Source: a virus
Reading direction: 5' to 3' (one strand)
IMG/VR virus record: IMGVR_UViG_3300042197_004553
Span: 1 to 64,000 of that record
DNA: 64,000 nucleotides
The notes below the pieces were generated by a model. That model made no database searches and was not told the DNA's origin. It was given only the letters and a program-made list of their open reading frames with translations. A program made the position numbers and the translations under genes. Below are positions 34,218 through 42,849 of the stretch, piece after piece. Position 1 is the stretch's first letter; each line of letters starts with the position of its first letter.

Positions 34218-36074
34218 TCATTGACACGTGCCGGACAATTTTGTCAGGACGGCGCCCTCATCGGTGACATAGGCCGGGGTAACAGTATCGCTCTGCGGCT
34301 CTAACCCCGTAAATTGCTGGAATGTTTCGGTAATGACTTGTGCAGACTTTATTTTGTCGTCGGCAAGGTGGAGTTCGAACACCACAATCATGGCCGTTTG
34401 TGGCGGCAAAATCTGGCGCAAGTGCCGTATATTGTACAATCCCAACCGATTTTGTCCCAGCGCGGCCGCGTCTATTTTGACAACAAAAACATTGTTGCGC
34501 AGCACGTTTTCAATCAAAAACCGCATGGGATTAATTGTGGCGGGCAGGTGGTGTGCTGTTGGCTCGCCGCTCGGGTTTTGTCGTCGGTCAAGGAGATGCG
34601 CCAGCGTGCCCAGTTTTTTTACAACAGGCAACCGTGTAATCTCTGTATACGCCCCGCTGCCGTCCGGCCGTACAAGCCATTCGTAATATTTTTGATCATC
34701 CACAGTCACGTACACGCGACCCGCCAATCCCGGAGTTGGCAGGGCGGCAAGCGTTGGATAGGCCAGGGGATCAGCAAAACACGGGACGGCTGCCACGCTC
34801 GCGGCGGCTACGCCCCGATTGTGAAGTTCGTCAAAAAACCGCGCCGCGTCGTTTGGAAATCCGCCAAGAGGAAAACTGACAAACGTATATCCAGAGCCGT
34901 GCGCCGTATCGACGTGGAGCGGTAGTTCTCGGTTTTCAAAAACCAGATCGCCGTAAAAACAAGTGGCAAGAAATCCGGCGTCGAGCGCCAATGCCGCAAG
35001 TGGTTGCGGCGGTGGCGGGCAGCGCTGGGTGTCGTCCAGCACGATGTCGTCTTGATTTTCTGCCGCCACCGTATCGTACGTGTTGGTCACCAAAAATCTG
35101 GTGATGTCGGGGCGGACCACGGCGGCGTCGGCGGCGTATGTGTTGCCGACAAAAAATTCATTGATCTCAAACCCGCGCACTAGTTGCGCCCCGCCGCCGA
35201 CCGTGTCGCCAACCCGTACGGCGGGCGTCGCCGTGTCGGCGAACTTGTACACGTTTTTGTCGGTCGCGATTAGGAGGCCGTCATTCCCATATTCGACGAC
35301 TTCGACTGTTTCTTGCGGCTCAATGACGAGCGGAATTCCGCAGATTGCAGAAAAGGCAATGTCTAAGTTTTGGGCGGACATACCGCCGTCAAGGAGACCG
35401 CTAAAAATGGTATTGACGAGTGTCTTGTAGTTTTCGCTTGTCCGCAACCGGAGCCCGACCGCATACGCGAATTGGTCAAAAACATATTCGTAGTCAAATT
35501 CTCCGTAAAACCCCCACAGCAAAAGTTCTTCGTCCGCCGCGCTGGCCGTTCCGCCCGCCCGCTTCAAAAAGCCAGGATTGTCGAACGGGTTTTGTGTAAA
35601 CACCAGGGCGTTGCGCCGGACGTCGATCAAGAAATCAACCGCGCCCGCGAGCGCGACCGTGGGAAATGTGATTTTGTTAAAAATATGACTGAGTCCGCGT
35701 AATTTTGCCGGCAATGGAAATGAATACAGTTGCGACTGCGCTACGCCGTCAAAAACCAGTTGCCCATCAAACTGCCCGGTGTTTTCATTAAACAGCACCA
35801 CGTTCGTGAGCGCCGTGTTTAATTCGCTGCGCCGCAATACAATCGGCACCAGGAGTTCTTTGTGGAACAGCGGTACGTCGTAGCGACTTAGCGCCGCCAC
35901 TGTCTCCAGCAACGTGCGGTGCGTTTGGGCTAACGTGTAGGCCGTCGCGCCGGCATACGACGTCAGTTGGTCAGCCGCGGTGTACGTGCGCGACCAGAAC
36001 GTGCCCAGCAACGACAGCAAAATCCTGCTGCGGTCAAGGTCTGATCCGGGATAGACGTATTCAGTTTTTGCCAT
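34218..36074 (-). CDS. Baseplate protein, probably wedge component (618 aa)
   Basis: It begins MAKTEYVYPGSDLDRSRILLSLLGTFWSRTYTAADQLTSYAGATAYTLAQTHRTLLETVAALSRYDVPLFHKELLVPIVLRRSELNTAL and directly follows the gp6/J-like gene by 2 nt. That position is where many myoviruses encode the second large wedge protein (T4 gp7- or gpI-type). The helical start and mixed body fit this, but no specific motif proves it. Confidence 0.75.
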   Translation of the reverse strand: MAKTEYVYPGSDLDRSRILLSLLGTFWSRTYTAADQLTSYAGATAYTLAQTHRTLLETVAALSRYDVPLFHKELLVPIVLRRSELNTALTNVVLFNENTGQFDGQLVFDGVAQSQLYSFPLPAKLRGLSHIFNKITFPTVALAGAVDFLIDVRRNALVFTQNPFDNPGFLKRAGGTASAADEELLLWGFYGEFDYEYVFDQFAYAVGLRLRTSENYKTLVNTIFSGLLDGGMSAQNLDIAFSAICGIPLVIEPQETVEVVEYGNDGLLIATDKNVYKFADTATPAVRVGDTVGGGAQLVRGFEINEFFVGNTYAADAAVVRPDITRFLVTNTYDTVAAENQDDIVLDDTQRCPPPPQPLAALALDAGFLATCFYGDLVFENRELPLHVDTAHGSGYTFVSFPLGGFPNDAARFFDELHNRGVAAASVAAVPCFADPLAYPTLAALPTPGLAGRVYVTVDDQKYYEWLVRPDGSGAYTEITRLPVVKKLGTLAHLLDRRQNPSGEPTAHHLPATINPMRFLIENVLRNNVFVVKIDAAALGQNRLGLYNIRHLRQILPPQTAMIVVFELHLADDKIKSAQVITETFQQFTGLEPQSDTVTPAYVTDEGAVLTKLSGTCQ

Positions 36075-36076
36075 AA

Positions 36077-37735
36077 TCAGCCGGTGAAACCTGCGGAGGT
36101 GTATGAAACCGAAACGTCGTCAGGGCTCACAATAAAGACCGTGGTGCGGCCGGTTGTCAGCCGGCTCGGGTCGTCAGGAATGGTGAGCGTCGTGGCGTCG
36201 CGGAGATAGTGCACCGTGCCGTCAGGCCGGCGAATTCTGCCGAACATGTCAATCTGGCCAAGCGCCTGCCGTCCCGTTAAAAATTTGTGTGCGGCACTGG
36301 CAATGACTGATGCATGCAATTGCCCAGAGAACCCGATTGCGCTCACGGCGTTCGCTACTGCTTTTTGAATAGCGGCAATTGTTTCGGCGGTCAGGGTCTC
36401 GTTGTTCTCGGTCCGCACCTCCAATGAAACTTTTGTAAAACACGGCACGGCCGCTTTAACGAGAAGGTCTGTTGCGCGGGGTCGATTGTTGCGCGACGTC
36501 AGCGTGTCGTGAATGTCGGCGATCAATGGCATCCCCCGTGTTGTGACGGTGTACCTCGCCTTGCTCTGTTGCGGCACCAAATTCGTCGACAACTTGTCAC
36601 TGTCTTCAAACCGCACCACCGCGGTTTGGTAGCGCGTGTATGCGCCCTCGATCGTGTAAAGAATGTCTGGTACGTACGAAATCTGTGACAGATCGACGCC
36701 GCGCTCATCGCTGAGCACGGCATACCCGTTCGTTGTCCGATCTGCTGGGCCGGCAATCCGTGTGATGTCATAGAAACCCGGCGCAACGTCGCGGTCCAGT
36801 ACGACCTGCCAGATGGTTCCGCCGGTGCCGACGCCGATGTAGGTCGCCTCTAACGTGTGATCCAGTTCCTGCGCGGCGGCGGTCGTTTGCAGGTACAAAT
36901 CGACTTTCCCGCCCCCTGAAACCGGAAAGAGGCTGTGTTGGTCGCGCTGTTGTTCTGCGTCGCCGCAACCCAGCACAGAACAGTGCAGCACGTTGACGAA
37001 TGCGGGTTGATTACGGATAAAGGCTTCATAACTTTTGCGGCCGCCGATCGTCTTCGCCGCCAGCCCGGTTGCCAGTGTTTGGAGGTACTCCTCGTTGGTA
37101 CGCGGGTTCCGGCCGCCCGTAAAGTCTCCTGTGGCAAAAATATCGGACACGTTGCTGGGCACGATGTTGGCGCGCAATTTTGTGCCCCGGCGGATATTGC
37201 CAACAATACCGGCCGTTGTCGCCACGAATGGCACACTGACTGTGTACGTCCCGTCGCCGACCGGAATCATGACTTTTTCGCTTGTCGCGTCTTGTACTTT
37301 GGCTTCCTGCCCTGGCGGAAACACGGTAAACGTCTGAGCCGGACGAAATTCCGCGTCACCGGCCGAATAAACATGTGCCGACGAAATTGTGGTGACGACG
37401 TCCAGCAGAAACACAAACGTGACCGAACCGGTAGCCGGCGTGCCAGCCCCGCGGCTGATATTGAAATTGGACAGAACCTGATCGACTAACTCGGATTCGG
37501 CTAGCGCCGGGTTTTGCGTGATCTTCAGCAGACTGTTGCTCTGCCGCACCCGCTCGATGTTTTCTCGGACCGCCGTATTTAAAACGCTGTTAAAATACAG
37601 CACCAGATCGTGAAACACGCCGCGGGTGAGTTCTACGTCCGGATGCGCTTCTTGCATCAGTTGCGCCATAGTCGTCAGCGTCGTGGCGATGCTTTCCGGG
37701 TCTAACTCGCGCAAATTGTCGATTTCAAGCGGCAT
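36077..37735 (-). CDS. Baseplate wedge protein, J/gp6-like (552 aa)
   Basis: The front (IATTLTTMAQLMQEAHPDVELTRGVFHDLVLYFNSVLNTAVRENIERVRQSNSLLKITQNPALAESELVDQVLSNFNISRGAGTPATGSVTF) is characteristic of the baseplate J/gp6/gp47 superfamily. It is followed by the domain containing GIVGNIRRGTKLRA and GGRNPRTNEEYLQTLATGLAAKTIGGRKSYEAFIRN, also typical. It forms the inner wedge ring around the hub and triggers sheath contraction. The adjacent gp25-like gene supports the assignment. Confidence 0.9.
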   Translation of the reverse strand: MPLEIDNLRELDPESIATTLTTMAQLMQEAHPDVELTRGVFHDLVLYFNSVLNTAVRENIERVRQSNSLLKITQNPALAESELVDQVLSNFNISRGAGTPATGSVTFVFLLDVVTTISSAHVYSAGDAEFRPAQTFTVFPPGQEAKVQDATSEKVMIPVGDGTYTVSVPFVATTAGIVGNIRRGTKLRANIVPSNVSDIFATGDFTGGRNPRTNEEYLQTLATGLAAKTIGGRKSYEAFIRNQPAFVNVLHCSVLGCGDAEQQRDQHSLFPVSGGGKVDLYLQTTAAAQELDHTLEATYIGVGTGGTIWQVVLDRDVAPGFYDITRIAGPADRTTNGYAVLSDERGVDLSQISYVPDILYTIEGAYTRYQTAVVRFEDSDKLSTNLVPQQSKARYTVTTRGMPLIADIHDTLTSRNNRPRATDLLVKAAVPCFTKVSLEVRTENNETLTAETIAAIQKAVANAVSAIGFSGQLHASVIASAAHKFLTGRQALGQIDMFGRIRRPDGTVHYLRDATTLTIPDDPSRLTTGRTTVFIVSPDDVSVSYTSAGFTG

Positions 37736-37737
37736 GG

Positions 37738-38247
37738 CTAGTCTCGCGGCAAAATTTCGATCGGAACAACGACGTTACGGGTGTCGCCAGCTAAACTGAC
37801 AATTCTAACACCCAGCGTTAAAAAGACGGCACTCGTTCCGGACTGTTGGGTGACCGCACTGCTTGGCAAGAGGCCGACGTTCAACAACTCTGCTGACGCG
37901 AACCGCTCGTCGTTGGGCGTCGCGTCTGTCTCTTCTAGCGCTAGATTAACCCGGATCACTGCGTCGGCTGCGGAGAACGCGGCGCGCACGTCAATGGGCA
38001 AGCGAAATCGCCCCTGCCGCGCCAGCCGCATAAACTCGCAACCGCGATCAGGGCGGCCAATCATGGTGCCGCGTTCTGTTAAAAACTCCAGCAGCCACCG
38101 TTGGGCGAGTTTTTGGATTCCGGTGGTGATCTGTCCGGATGTAGTCGCGTCAAATAATTCCAATGCGATTTTACGCTCACCCGTCGCCGCGGTGTTTCGC
38201 AGCGCAAGATAGTCGTATGTTCTGCCAACATAATCTGCCAATGCCAT
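37738..38247 (-). CDS. GPW/gp25-like baseplate wedge protein (169 aa)
   Basis: It contains GIQKLAQRWLLEFLTERGTMIGRPDRGCEFM, the gp25/GPW core in which a GxxxF/xRG...C segment docks against gp6. It lies 2 nt upstream of the gp6-like gene, the classical arrangement. The conserved EPR triad of gp25 is not clearly present. It would nucleate sheath polymerisation at the baseplate. Confidence 0.85.
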   Translation of the reverse strand: MALADYVGRTYDYLALRNTAATGERKIALELFDATTSGQITTGIQKLAQRWLLEFLTERGTMIGRPDRGCEFMRLARQGRFRLPIDVRAAFSAADAVIRVNLALEETDATPNDERFASAELLNVGLLPSSAVTQQSGTSAVFLTLGVRIVSLAGDTRNVVVPIEILPRD

Positions 38248-38250
38248 ATG

Positions 38251-38700
38251 TCACCCGCCGTTGTCGATAGCGCTCTGTACGCCGTCTTTCAAAAAACTGA
38301 AGATGCTCCGGCCAAGTTGTCCGTGCCCATCCAGCCGGCCGTGGGCTAGGGCGGCACAGCGGGCAAAACTGGCGTGCCGCGTCCGAAACGCGCGCTCTTC
38401 CACGGCCATAAAATCCGCTTGCCATTTCATTGCCAGTAAGTCGCCGCACGTCCCGCCGAGATTGCCGGGACCCTTGAGCACTTCGTCGGAGTACACGCGA
38501 TTAATTTCGTTGCGGTCCCACGCGTCATTGTGCAACGAGGGGACATCCAGCGGGTCCTGCAGCGTGTCTGGCACGTTCCACGTTCGATACGCCGTGTAGG
38601 TGCGAAAATGATCCGCCGCTTCGCGGGCGTGCTGCTCCAACGACGTAATCCGCGACGAGAACTTTTCATCAATCACGCCAGTGCGTGTGCCGTGCGCCAT
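38251..38700 (-). CDS. Hypothetical baseplate-region protein (149 aa)
   Basis: MAHGTRTGVIDEKFSSRITSLEQHAREAADHFRTYTAYRTWNVPDTLQDPLDVPSLHNDAWDRNEINRVY... is helical with a Trp/Asp-rich middle and a Gly end. It lies between the gp25-like gene (3 nt) and the sigma factor gene (8 nt). No domain is recognised. A baseplate role is suggested only by location. Confidence 0.75.
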   Translation of the reverse strand: MAHGTRTGVIDEKFSSRITSLEQHAREAADHFRTYTAYRTWNVPDTLQDPLDVPSLHNDAWDRNEINRVYSDEVLKGPGNLGGTCGDLLAMKWQADFMAVEERAFRTRHASFARCAALAHGRLDGHGQLGRSIFSFLKDGVQSAIDNGG

Positions 38701-38708
38701 GAATCACC

Positions 38709-39500
38709 TCAAAAGTTATGCGTGTATCGCCGGTCGATCATGTTTTGAATTTTGGCGGCGCGCTGACTGACGGCTCCGGGTGAAATGTTGAGCCGCCGGG
38801 CAATGTCCTGTGTCGTCGTCTGCCGGCGGCCATTTCGGCCCAAGGTTAAATCCATGATGAGTTTGTCGGTTGGCGTCAGATCGCCGTACACGAAATCCAG
38901 CCACGCGTCTGTGCTTTTGGTGTAATTTGGCAGAGTACTGGCGACATCGGTATTAGCTGCCATGCCCGCGGCGACAGGCTGGTGGAACGATCGAATTTTT
39001 TTAATGCGCCGCGTGGACAAGCCGGAGGCGTCGGCGATTTCGTCGTCCGTCGGATCGCGGCTTAGGTCATCTCGCAACTCGTTCTCAATCTGGGCCAGTC
39101 GTTGAAAATCTAACCCAACCTGCTCCGGTAATGAAATGATGTTTTGCTCTTTGGCGGCCAGTCGCCGCAGCCGGTGCATTTGCGACAACAGGTGTGTTTT
39201 TACATTTCCTTTTTGTGGGTCATACGACTGCAGCGCACTTAAAGCCATTAACTTGGCGCGCGTTTTAATGACAGGGCTCGCGTTGGCGCCGACATAACTG
39301 TTCAATGCCGTGTCGATAATCGGCTGCACGGTGCCGAGTATTTTTGTGTTCATCTCCGGCGTGGCGGTTTGTTGCCACTGCGGGTACACCGTGTCGAAGT
39401 CGGCTGAGGCGCCGTGCGTCGTCTGCCCGGAGAACGGTGCCGGCACATCGCCCAGGATCGAGGGCATACCGCGCGGAGCAGAAAATTGAGTTTTTGGCAT
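38709..39500 (-). CDS. Phage RNA polymerase sigma factor (263 aa)
   Basis: Residues about 85-175 match sigma-70 regions 2-3: SALQSYDPQKGNVKTHLLSQMHRLRRLAAKEQNIISLPEQV and LRDDLSRDPTDDEIADASGLSTRRIKKI. Residues about 205-260 form region 4, with the helix-turn-helix TTQDIARRLNISPGAVSQRAAKIQNMI after LTPTDKLIMDLTLG. Region 2 is short and region 1 absent, as in FliA/WhiG-type or gp55-type factors. It would redirect host RNA polymerase to phage (probably late) promoters. A sigma gene in the middle of the baseplate genes is unusual. Confidence 0.9.
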   Translation of the reverse strand: MPKTQFSAPRGMPSILGDVPAPFSGQTTHGASADFDTVYPQWQQTATPEMNTKILGTVQPIIDTALNSYVGANASPVIKTRAKLMALSALQSYDPQKGNVKTHLLSQMHRLRRLAAKEQNIISLPEQVGLDFQRLAQIENELRDDLSRDPTDDEIADASGLSTRRIKKIRSFHQPVAAGMAANTDVASTLPNYTKSTDAWLDFVYGDLTPTDKLIMDLTLGRNGRRQTTTQDIARRLNISPGAVSQRAAKIQNMIDRRYTHNF

Positions 39501-39510
39501 AAAACACGCG

Positions 39511-41283
39511 TTATATCATGAATGTTTCGGGGGCTAAAAATTCTGGCTCGTTGGGCGTCGGAGCGGCCGGCGGTGTGGGTACGCCGGGCGCCGTTTGCCC
39601 AACAACCAACGGACCGCCGTACCACGCGACAGACGGCTTATACAGCGGCGGGTGTGTTTTCGTGAATTCGTCGGTGTTTTGATTCTCCGTCTGGCTGCGG
39701 ATGTTTGCGAGCGTGAACGACGTGCCGGCGACATGTTGCTCACTGTTTATAATGTACGATACCTGCGTGACCGACGCGTACATGGTCATTTTTTCTTGCT
39801 CAATAGCACTGTCTGGCGGCACAATTTTTACAACGCTTCCCGGAGCGATATCGAGCCGGAACTTGCCCGACAGTTCGCCGTACCGTTGGCCCAAAATAGC
39901 CGATTTGTACCAGTGCTCGGCAAAACGGTTGAGCACGTTGCTGCCTTTGATATTTTGTTCTGTGTCGGGCGCACGCAACGGGCCTTCTTGACTGGCGGAG
40001 TCACCTGCCTGCGGCGCTGCGGTCGAGCCGGCGGGCGGCGCAAGCGTTGTGCCCTTTACCCAGAGCGACGCGTACGCCGAATTTGCCAGCCAGATCGGCG
40101 GTTCGCGCACAAGGATGTTGCCGCGAAAGTTTGTGTTTTTTTCTGGGTATTTTCCCCACGGATCACAGTAGTTGATCGCCGACGGCGTGGAACCGCCCAT
40201 GTACAGCCCCGAACTCGACGGCGGCGAATAAAAGATGTTTACCGATTCCAGCAAATGCGCGACGTTTGAGTTAAAATTTGCGTAGTTGTATTCTTCGCCG
40301 TGGATTGTGGTGTAGGGCGTCTGCAACCCAGGAAAAAACGGCACGACGTTGGCAAACTCCACGCCCGGCGATATGGCGAAAAGAAACGACGGGCCGATTT
40401 CGCCGACCAGTTTGCCCCAAAACGTATTGTACCCCATGCCTTCAGTGATCAGACGCGTGAGCCCGTCGTGCGCGGACACCGTGGCGAGCACTTCGTCGAC
40501 GCCTTCCAGATCGAGGCCGAGTGTGCCGGGAATAGGTGCGACGCCCGGCATGCGTTCAAACGCTTTAAGCGCCGCACCGTTGTTTCCGTTTTCGTCTTTG
40601 GCTTTTTCTTCTTCTAAAATTTGATCGTCGTCGCATTGCGTGTTGGGATGTTGAAACCGGGCCACGCGCGTGAAGATTTCTTTAATGACTTTGCCCCACA
40701 AGTCGTCTTCCATGTTTTCTTTAGAAACAATGGGATTTTTTTCTGCCGTGTCGTCGATCATGGGCGCCACGGCGGTGTAGACCCCGCTGCCGCCGGTCAT
40801 CTGGTTCAACGCGTGCCACGAAGCGCACTGCGCCAAATCATGCGGGGCGCCGGGCGCCCAATTGCCGTTGAGCATAGACGAGCAGTTCAGGTCGTCTAGC
40901 CAATGAATCAGGTGAATGGTGTAGGCCGCGTTGTTGTGCGCGCGCTGGTAACCGACGCCAGCATAGTAACCGCGGAAAATAACGTAGGTGCCGTCGCGCA
41001 TGCCGTTGATGATCGGCGCGTCTCGGTGGCCTTGCGTTGATTTAATAGTCAGCGTCACCTCCGCTTCTGCCCGCGGCGTTAACTTGTCCATGTATTTGTG
41101 AATCGTGGCCGGTTCGCCGGTTCGCACCTCCCGCCCCGCCGCCAACGTGAGCGTCGCTGTCGGGATCATGTTCATGCCAAATGTCGCCGAAATCGCCACG
41201 ACGTCGTCGAATACGACACCGTTGATCGTGGCGCGCAGCGTAAACTCAGTACGCACAAACGGTTCTGTCAGGCTGTTTGCCAT
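39511..41283 (-). CDS. Baseplate hub-like protein (590 aa)
   Basis: It starts MANSLTEPFVRTEFTLRATINGVVFDDVVAISATFGMNMIPTATLTLAAGREVRTGEPATIHKYMDKL, a beta layout typical of the gp27/gpD-type hub that opens tail-tube assembly (RATINGV...VTLTIKS...YVIFRGYYAGVGYQRAHNNAAYTIHLIHWLDDL). The late domain (LNRFAEHWYKSAILGQRYGELSGKFRLDIAPGSVVKIVPPDSA) fits as well. It ends in a Pro-rich tail. It lies next to other hub and spike genes. Confidence 0.78.
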   Translation of the reverse strand: MANSLTEPFVRTEFTLRATINGVVFDDVVAISATFGMNMIPTATLTLAAGREVRTGEPATIHKYMDKLTPRAEAEVTLTIKSTQGHRDAPIINGMRDGTYVIFRGYYAGVGYQRAHNNAAYTIHLIHWLDDLNCSSMLNGNWAPGAPHDLAQCASWHALNQMTGGSGVYTAVAPMIDDTAEKNPIVSKENMEDDLWGKVIKEIFTRVARFQHPNTQCDDDQILEEEKAKDENGNNGAALKAFERMPGVAPIPGTLGLDLEGVDEVLATVSAHDGLTRLITEGMGYNTFWGKLVGEIGPSFLFAISPGVEFANVVPFFPGLQTPYTTIHGEEYNYANFNSNVAHLLESVNIFYSPPSSSGLYMGGSTPSAINYCDPWGKYPEKNTNFRGNILVREPPIWLANSAYASLWVKGTTLAPPAGSTAAPQAGDSASQEGPLRAPDTEQNIKGSNVLNRFAEHWYKSAILGQRYGELSGKFRLDIAPGSVVKIVPPDSAIEQEKMTMYASVTQVSYIINSEQHVAGTSFTLANIRSQTENQNTDEFTKTHPPLYKPSVAWYGGPLVVGQTAPGVPTPPAAPTPNEPEFLAPETFMI

Positions 41284-41285
41284 GG

Positions 41286-42251
41286 TTACTTTCGCAGTTC
41301 TTCTGTGCGGTAAATCAGGGCCAGCACCAAACCAGACAAACGATACGCCGGCAGGGGATGATCGAACCAGAGATTTTTAAACGTGCTGTACGGCTCGGCC
41401 GGGGCCGAACCAAAGAGTTCGAGAAAAATCGGCTCACCCAGCATCTCTAGCGACGGAAACGCTGTGGTGATAATCGGCGCCGGGTTGGCTTTTGTTTCGA
41501 CCAGCCACTGCGCTTGGAGTTCTTGGCCTTCCGTGCTGGGCATCCGCATCCCCATGGCCGACGAAAAAAATGAGACGCCAGCGGGCTCCAACAGCAACTG
41601 GCCGCCTGTTTCCGGCGCATAGGACTCGACCACTAAAATACCGTTTTCTTCTGTCAAAATCCGGCTGTAGACCGCCTGTGCTCCGGCGACGTTGACTCGC
41701 AGATTTAACCCGGTTTGCGCCAACGAAAGAACCGGCGGCGCGGCGGCGTCCGTAATTTGGGCGGTTTGAAATCCGGCGCCGCTGCGTTGCCCCAAATGCT
41801 GGACGTCGATGTGCAGCGCGTCTTCCGCCGTGTCAAGCCGTAAGCGGGCAAGATAGGTGTGGGTTGCCCGCCCGATCTCCGGCTGGGCAAACAGGTCTCC
41901 GGCAATCGTGAGTCGTTTGGGTGCGCCGTACGTCTGCGTGATTGAAACGCGCTTGCCGGACGATTCAAAAAATGGTGTCGATGTTTCCGGCCAATAGGTG
42001 ACCCGCGAGTCAAATCGGTAGGCAAACTCGGCCAACTCCGTTTGATGGATATACGCGAGCAGTTCGCGCGCGCGATAGTTTAAAAAGTAATTGTCGGGCG
42101 CCGCACCAAACAGGATGTTGCGCACCGTGAGCAACGCGGGCGGTAGTTTAACCGGATGAAATGCGGCAGGAATGTGTGCGTAACCCGTGTCCGTCGGGTG
42201 CATCCGGCTCCGCGGGTGATTGAGCAGAAGTGTGCGCGCGTGATTAATCAT
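41286..42251 (-). CDS. Tail/baseplate structural protein (321 aa)
   Basis: The start at 42251 (MINHARTLLLNHPRSRMHPTDTGYAHIPAAFHPVKLPPALLTVRNILFGAAPDNYFLNYRARELLAYIHQTELAEF) avoids a long overlap with the upstream gene. It has a helical N-terminus and beta C-terminus. It sits 2 nt before the hub-like gene. No family is recognised; a baseplate location is inferred. Confidence 0.72.
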   Translation of the reverse strand: MINHARTLLLNHPRSRMHPTDTGYAHIPAAFHPVKLPPALLTVRNILFGAAPDNYFLNYRARELLAYIHQTELAEFAYRFDSRVTYWPETSTPFFESSGKRVSITQTYGAPKRLTIAGDLFAQPEIGRATHTYLARLRLDTAEDALHIDVQHLGQRSGAGFQTAQITDAAAPPVLSLAQTGLNLRVNVAGAQAVYSRILTEENGILVVESYAPETGGQLLLEPAGVSFFSSAMGMRMPSTEGQELQAQWLVETKANPAPIITTAFPSLEMLGEPIFLELFGSAPAEPYSTFKNLWFDHPLPAYRLSGLVLALIYRTEELRK

Positions 42252-42273
42252 GTCGGCGACCCATGCGAAGTTA

Positions 42274-42837
42274 TCATGCGGTGGTGGTTGGGTTGTAATT
42301 CGGTATGACACCGCCCGTGGACCTAAATTCGGGTGCGCCAAAGTCTACTGGCGGTTTTTGTTTTTGGGGCAGCACGTCAAAACGCATGGTCCAGTGCCCA
42401 ATCGGGCCCATTTGATTGTCTGCCGCTTCCATACGAATCCCGACTAAAAACCCATAGAACGTAATTTCTTTGTCCGGTGTGGCCAGCGTAATGGTCACGG
42501 CGCGTCCGCCGCGCTGGGCGGCGCGGTTCGCCATGTAATAGTTGTATGGCTCGATAAACCGGGCGCCACGCTTCTCAACCTCAAGGCAGTTTTTAATAAA
42601 ACTAACACCACTGACGCGCAGCGTGCCGACGCGGTCGCCGAATGCGTAAAAATACACAAAATCGTTCACGGTGTGCAGGAATTGATAATTACCGACCATC
42701 TCCAGCGCGACGCCCGTTACGATAAACGACTGCGTGAGCGTCTCCGTGTCGATTGTAATCGTCAAGAAATCGCCCTCGGAACAGCCGGGACGTGTTACCT
42801 GTACCGCACCTGTGCATGGCGTAAAGACTTGTTTCAT
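42274..42837 (-). CDS. Tail/baseplate protein (187 aa)
   Basis: MKQVFTPCTGAVQVTRPGCSEGDFLTITIDTETLTQSFIVTGVALEMVGNYQFLHTVNDFVYFYAFGDRVGTLRVSGVSF is a beta-barrel-like sequence resembling tail-tube-related phage proteins. AAGGAC lies just upstream of the ATG. It is the gene after the tape measure, where tail-tube-fold baseplate proteins commonly lie. Confidence 0.75.
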   Translation of the reverse strand: MKQVFTPCTGAVQVTRPGCSEGDFLTITIDTETLTQSFIVTGVALEMVGNYQFLHTVNDFVYFYAFGDRVGTLRVSGVSFIKNCLEVEKRGARFIEPYNYYMANRAAQRGGRAVTITLATPDKEITFYGFLVGIRMEAADNQMGPIGHWTMRFDVLPQKQKPPVDFGAPEFRSTGGVIPNYNPTTTA

Positions 42838-42849
42838 AGTGTGTCCTTC

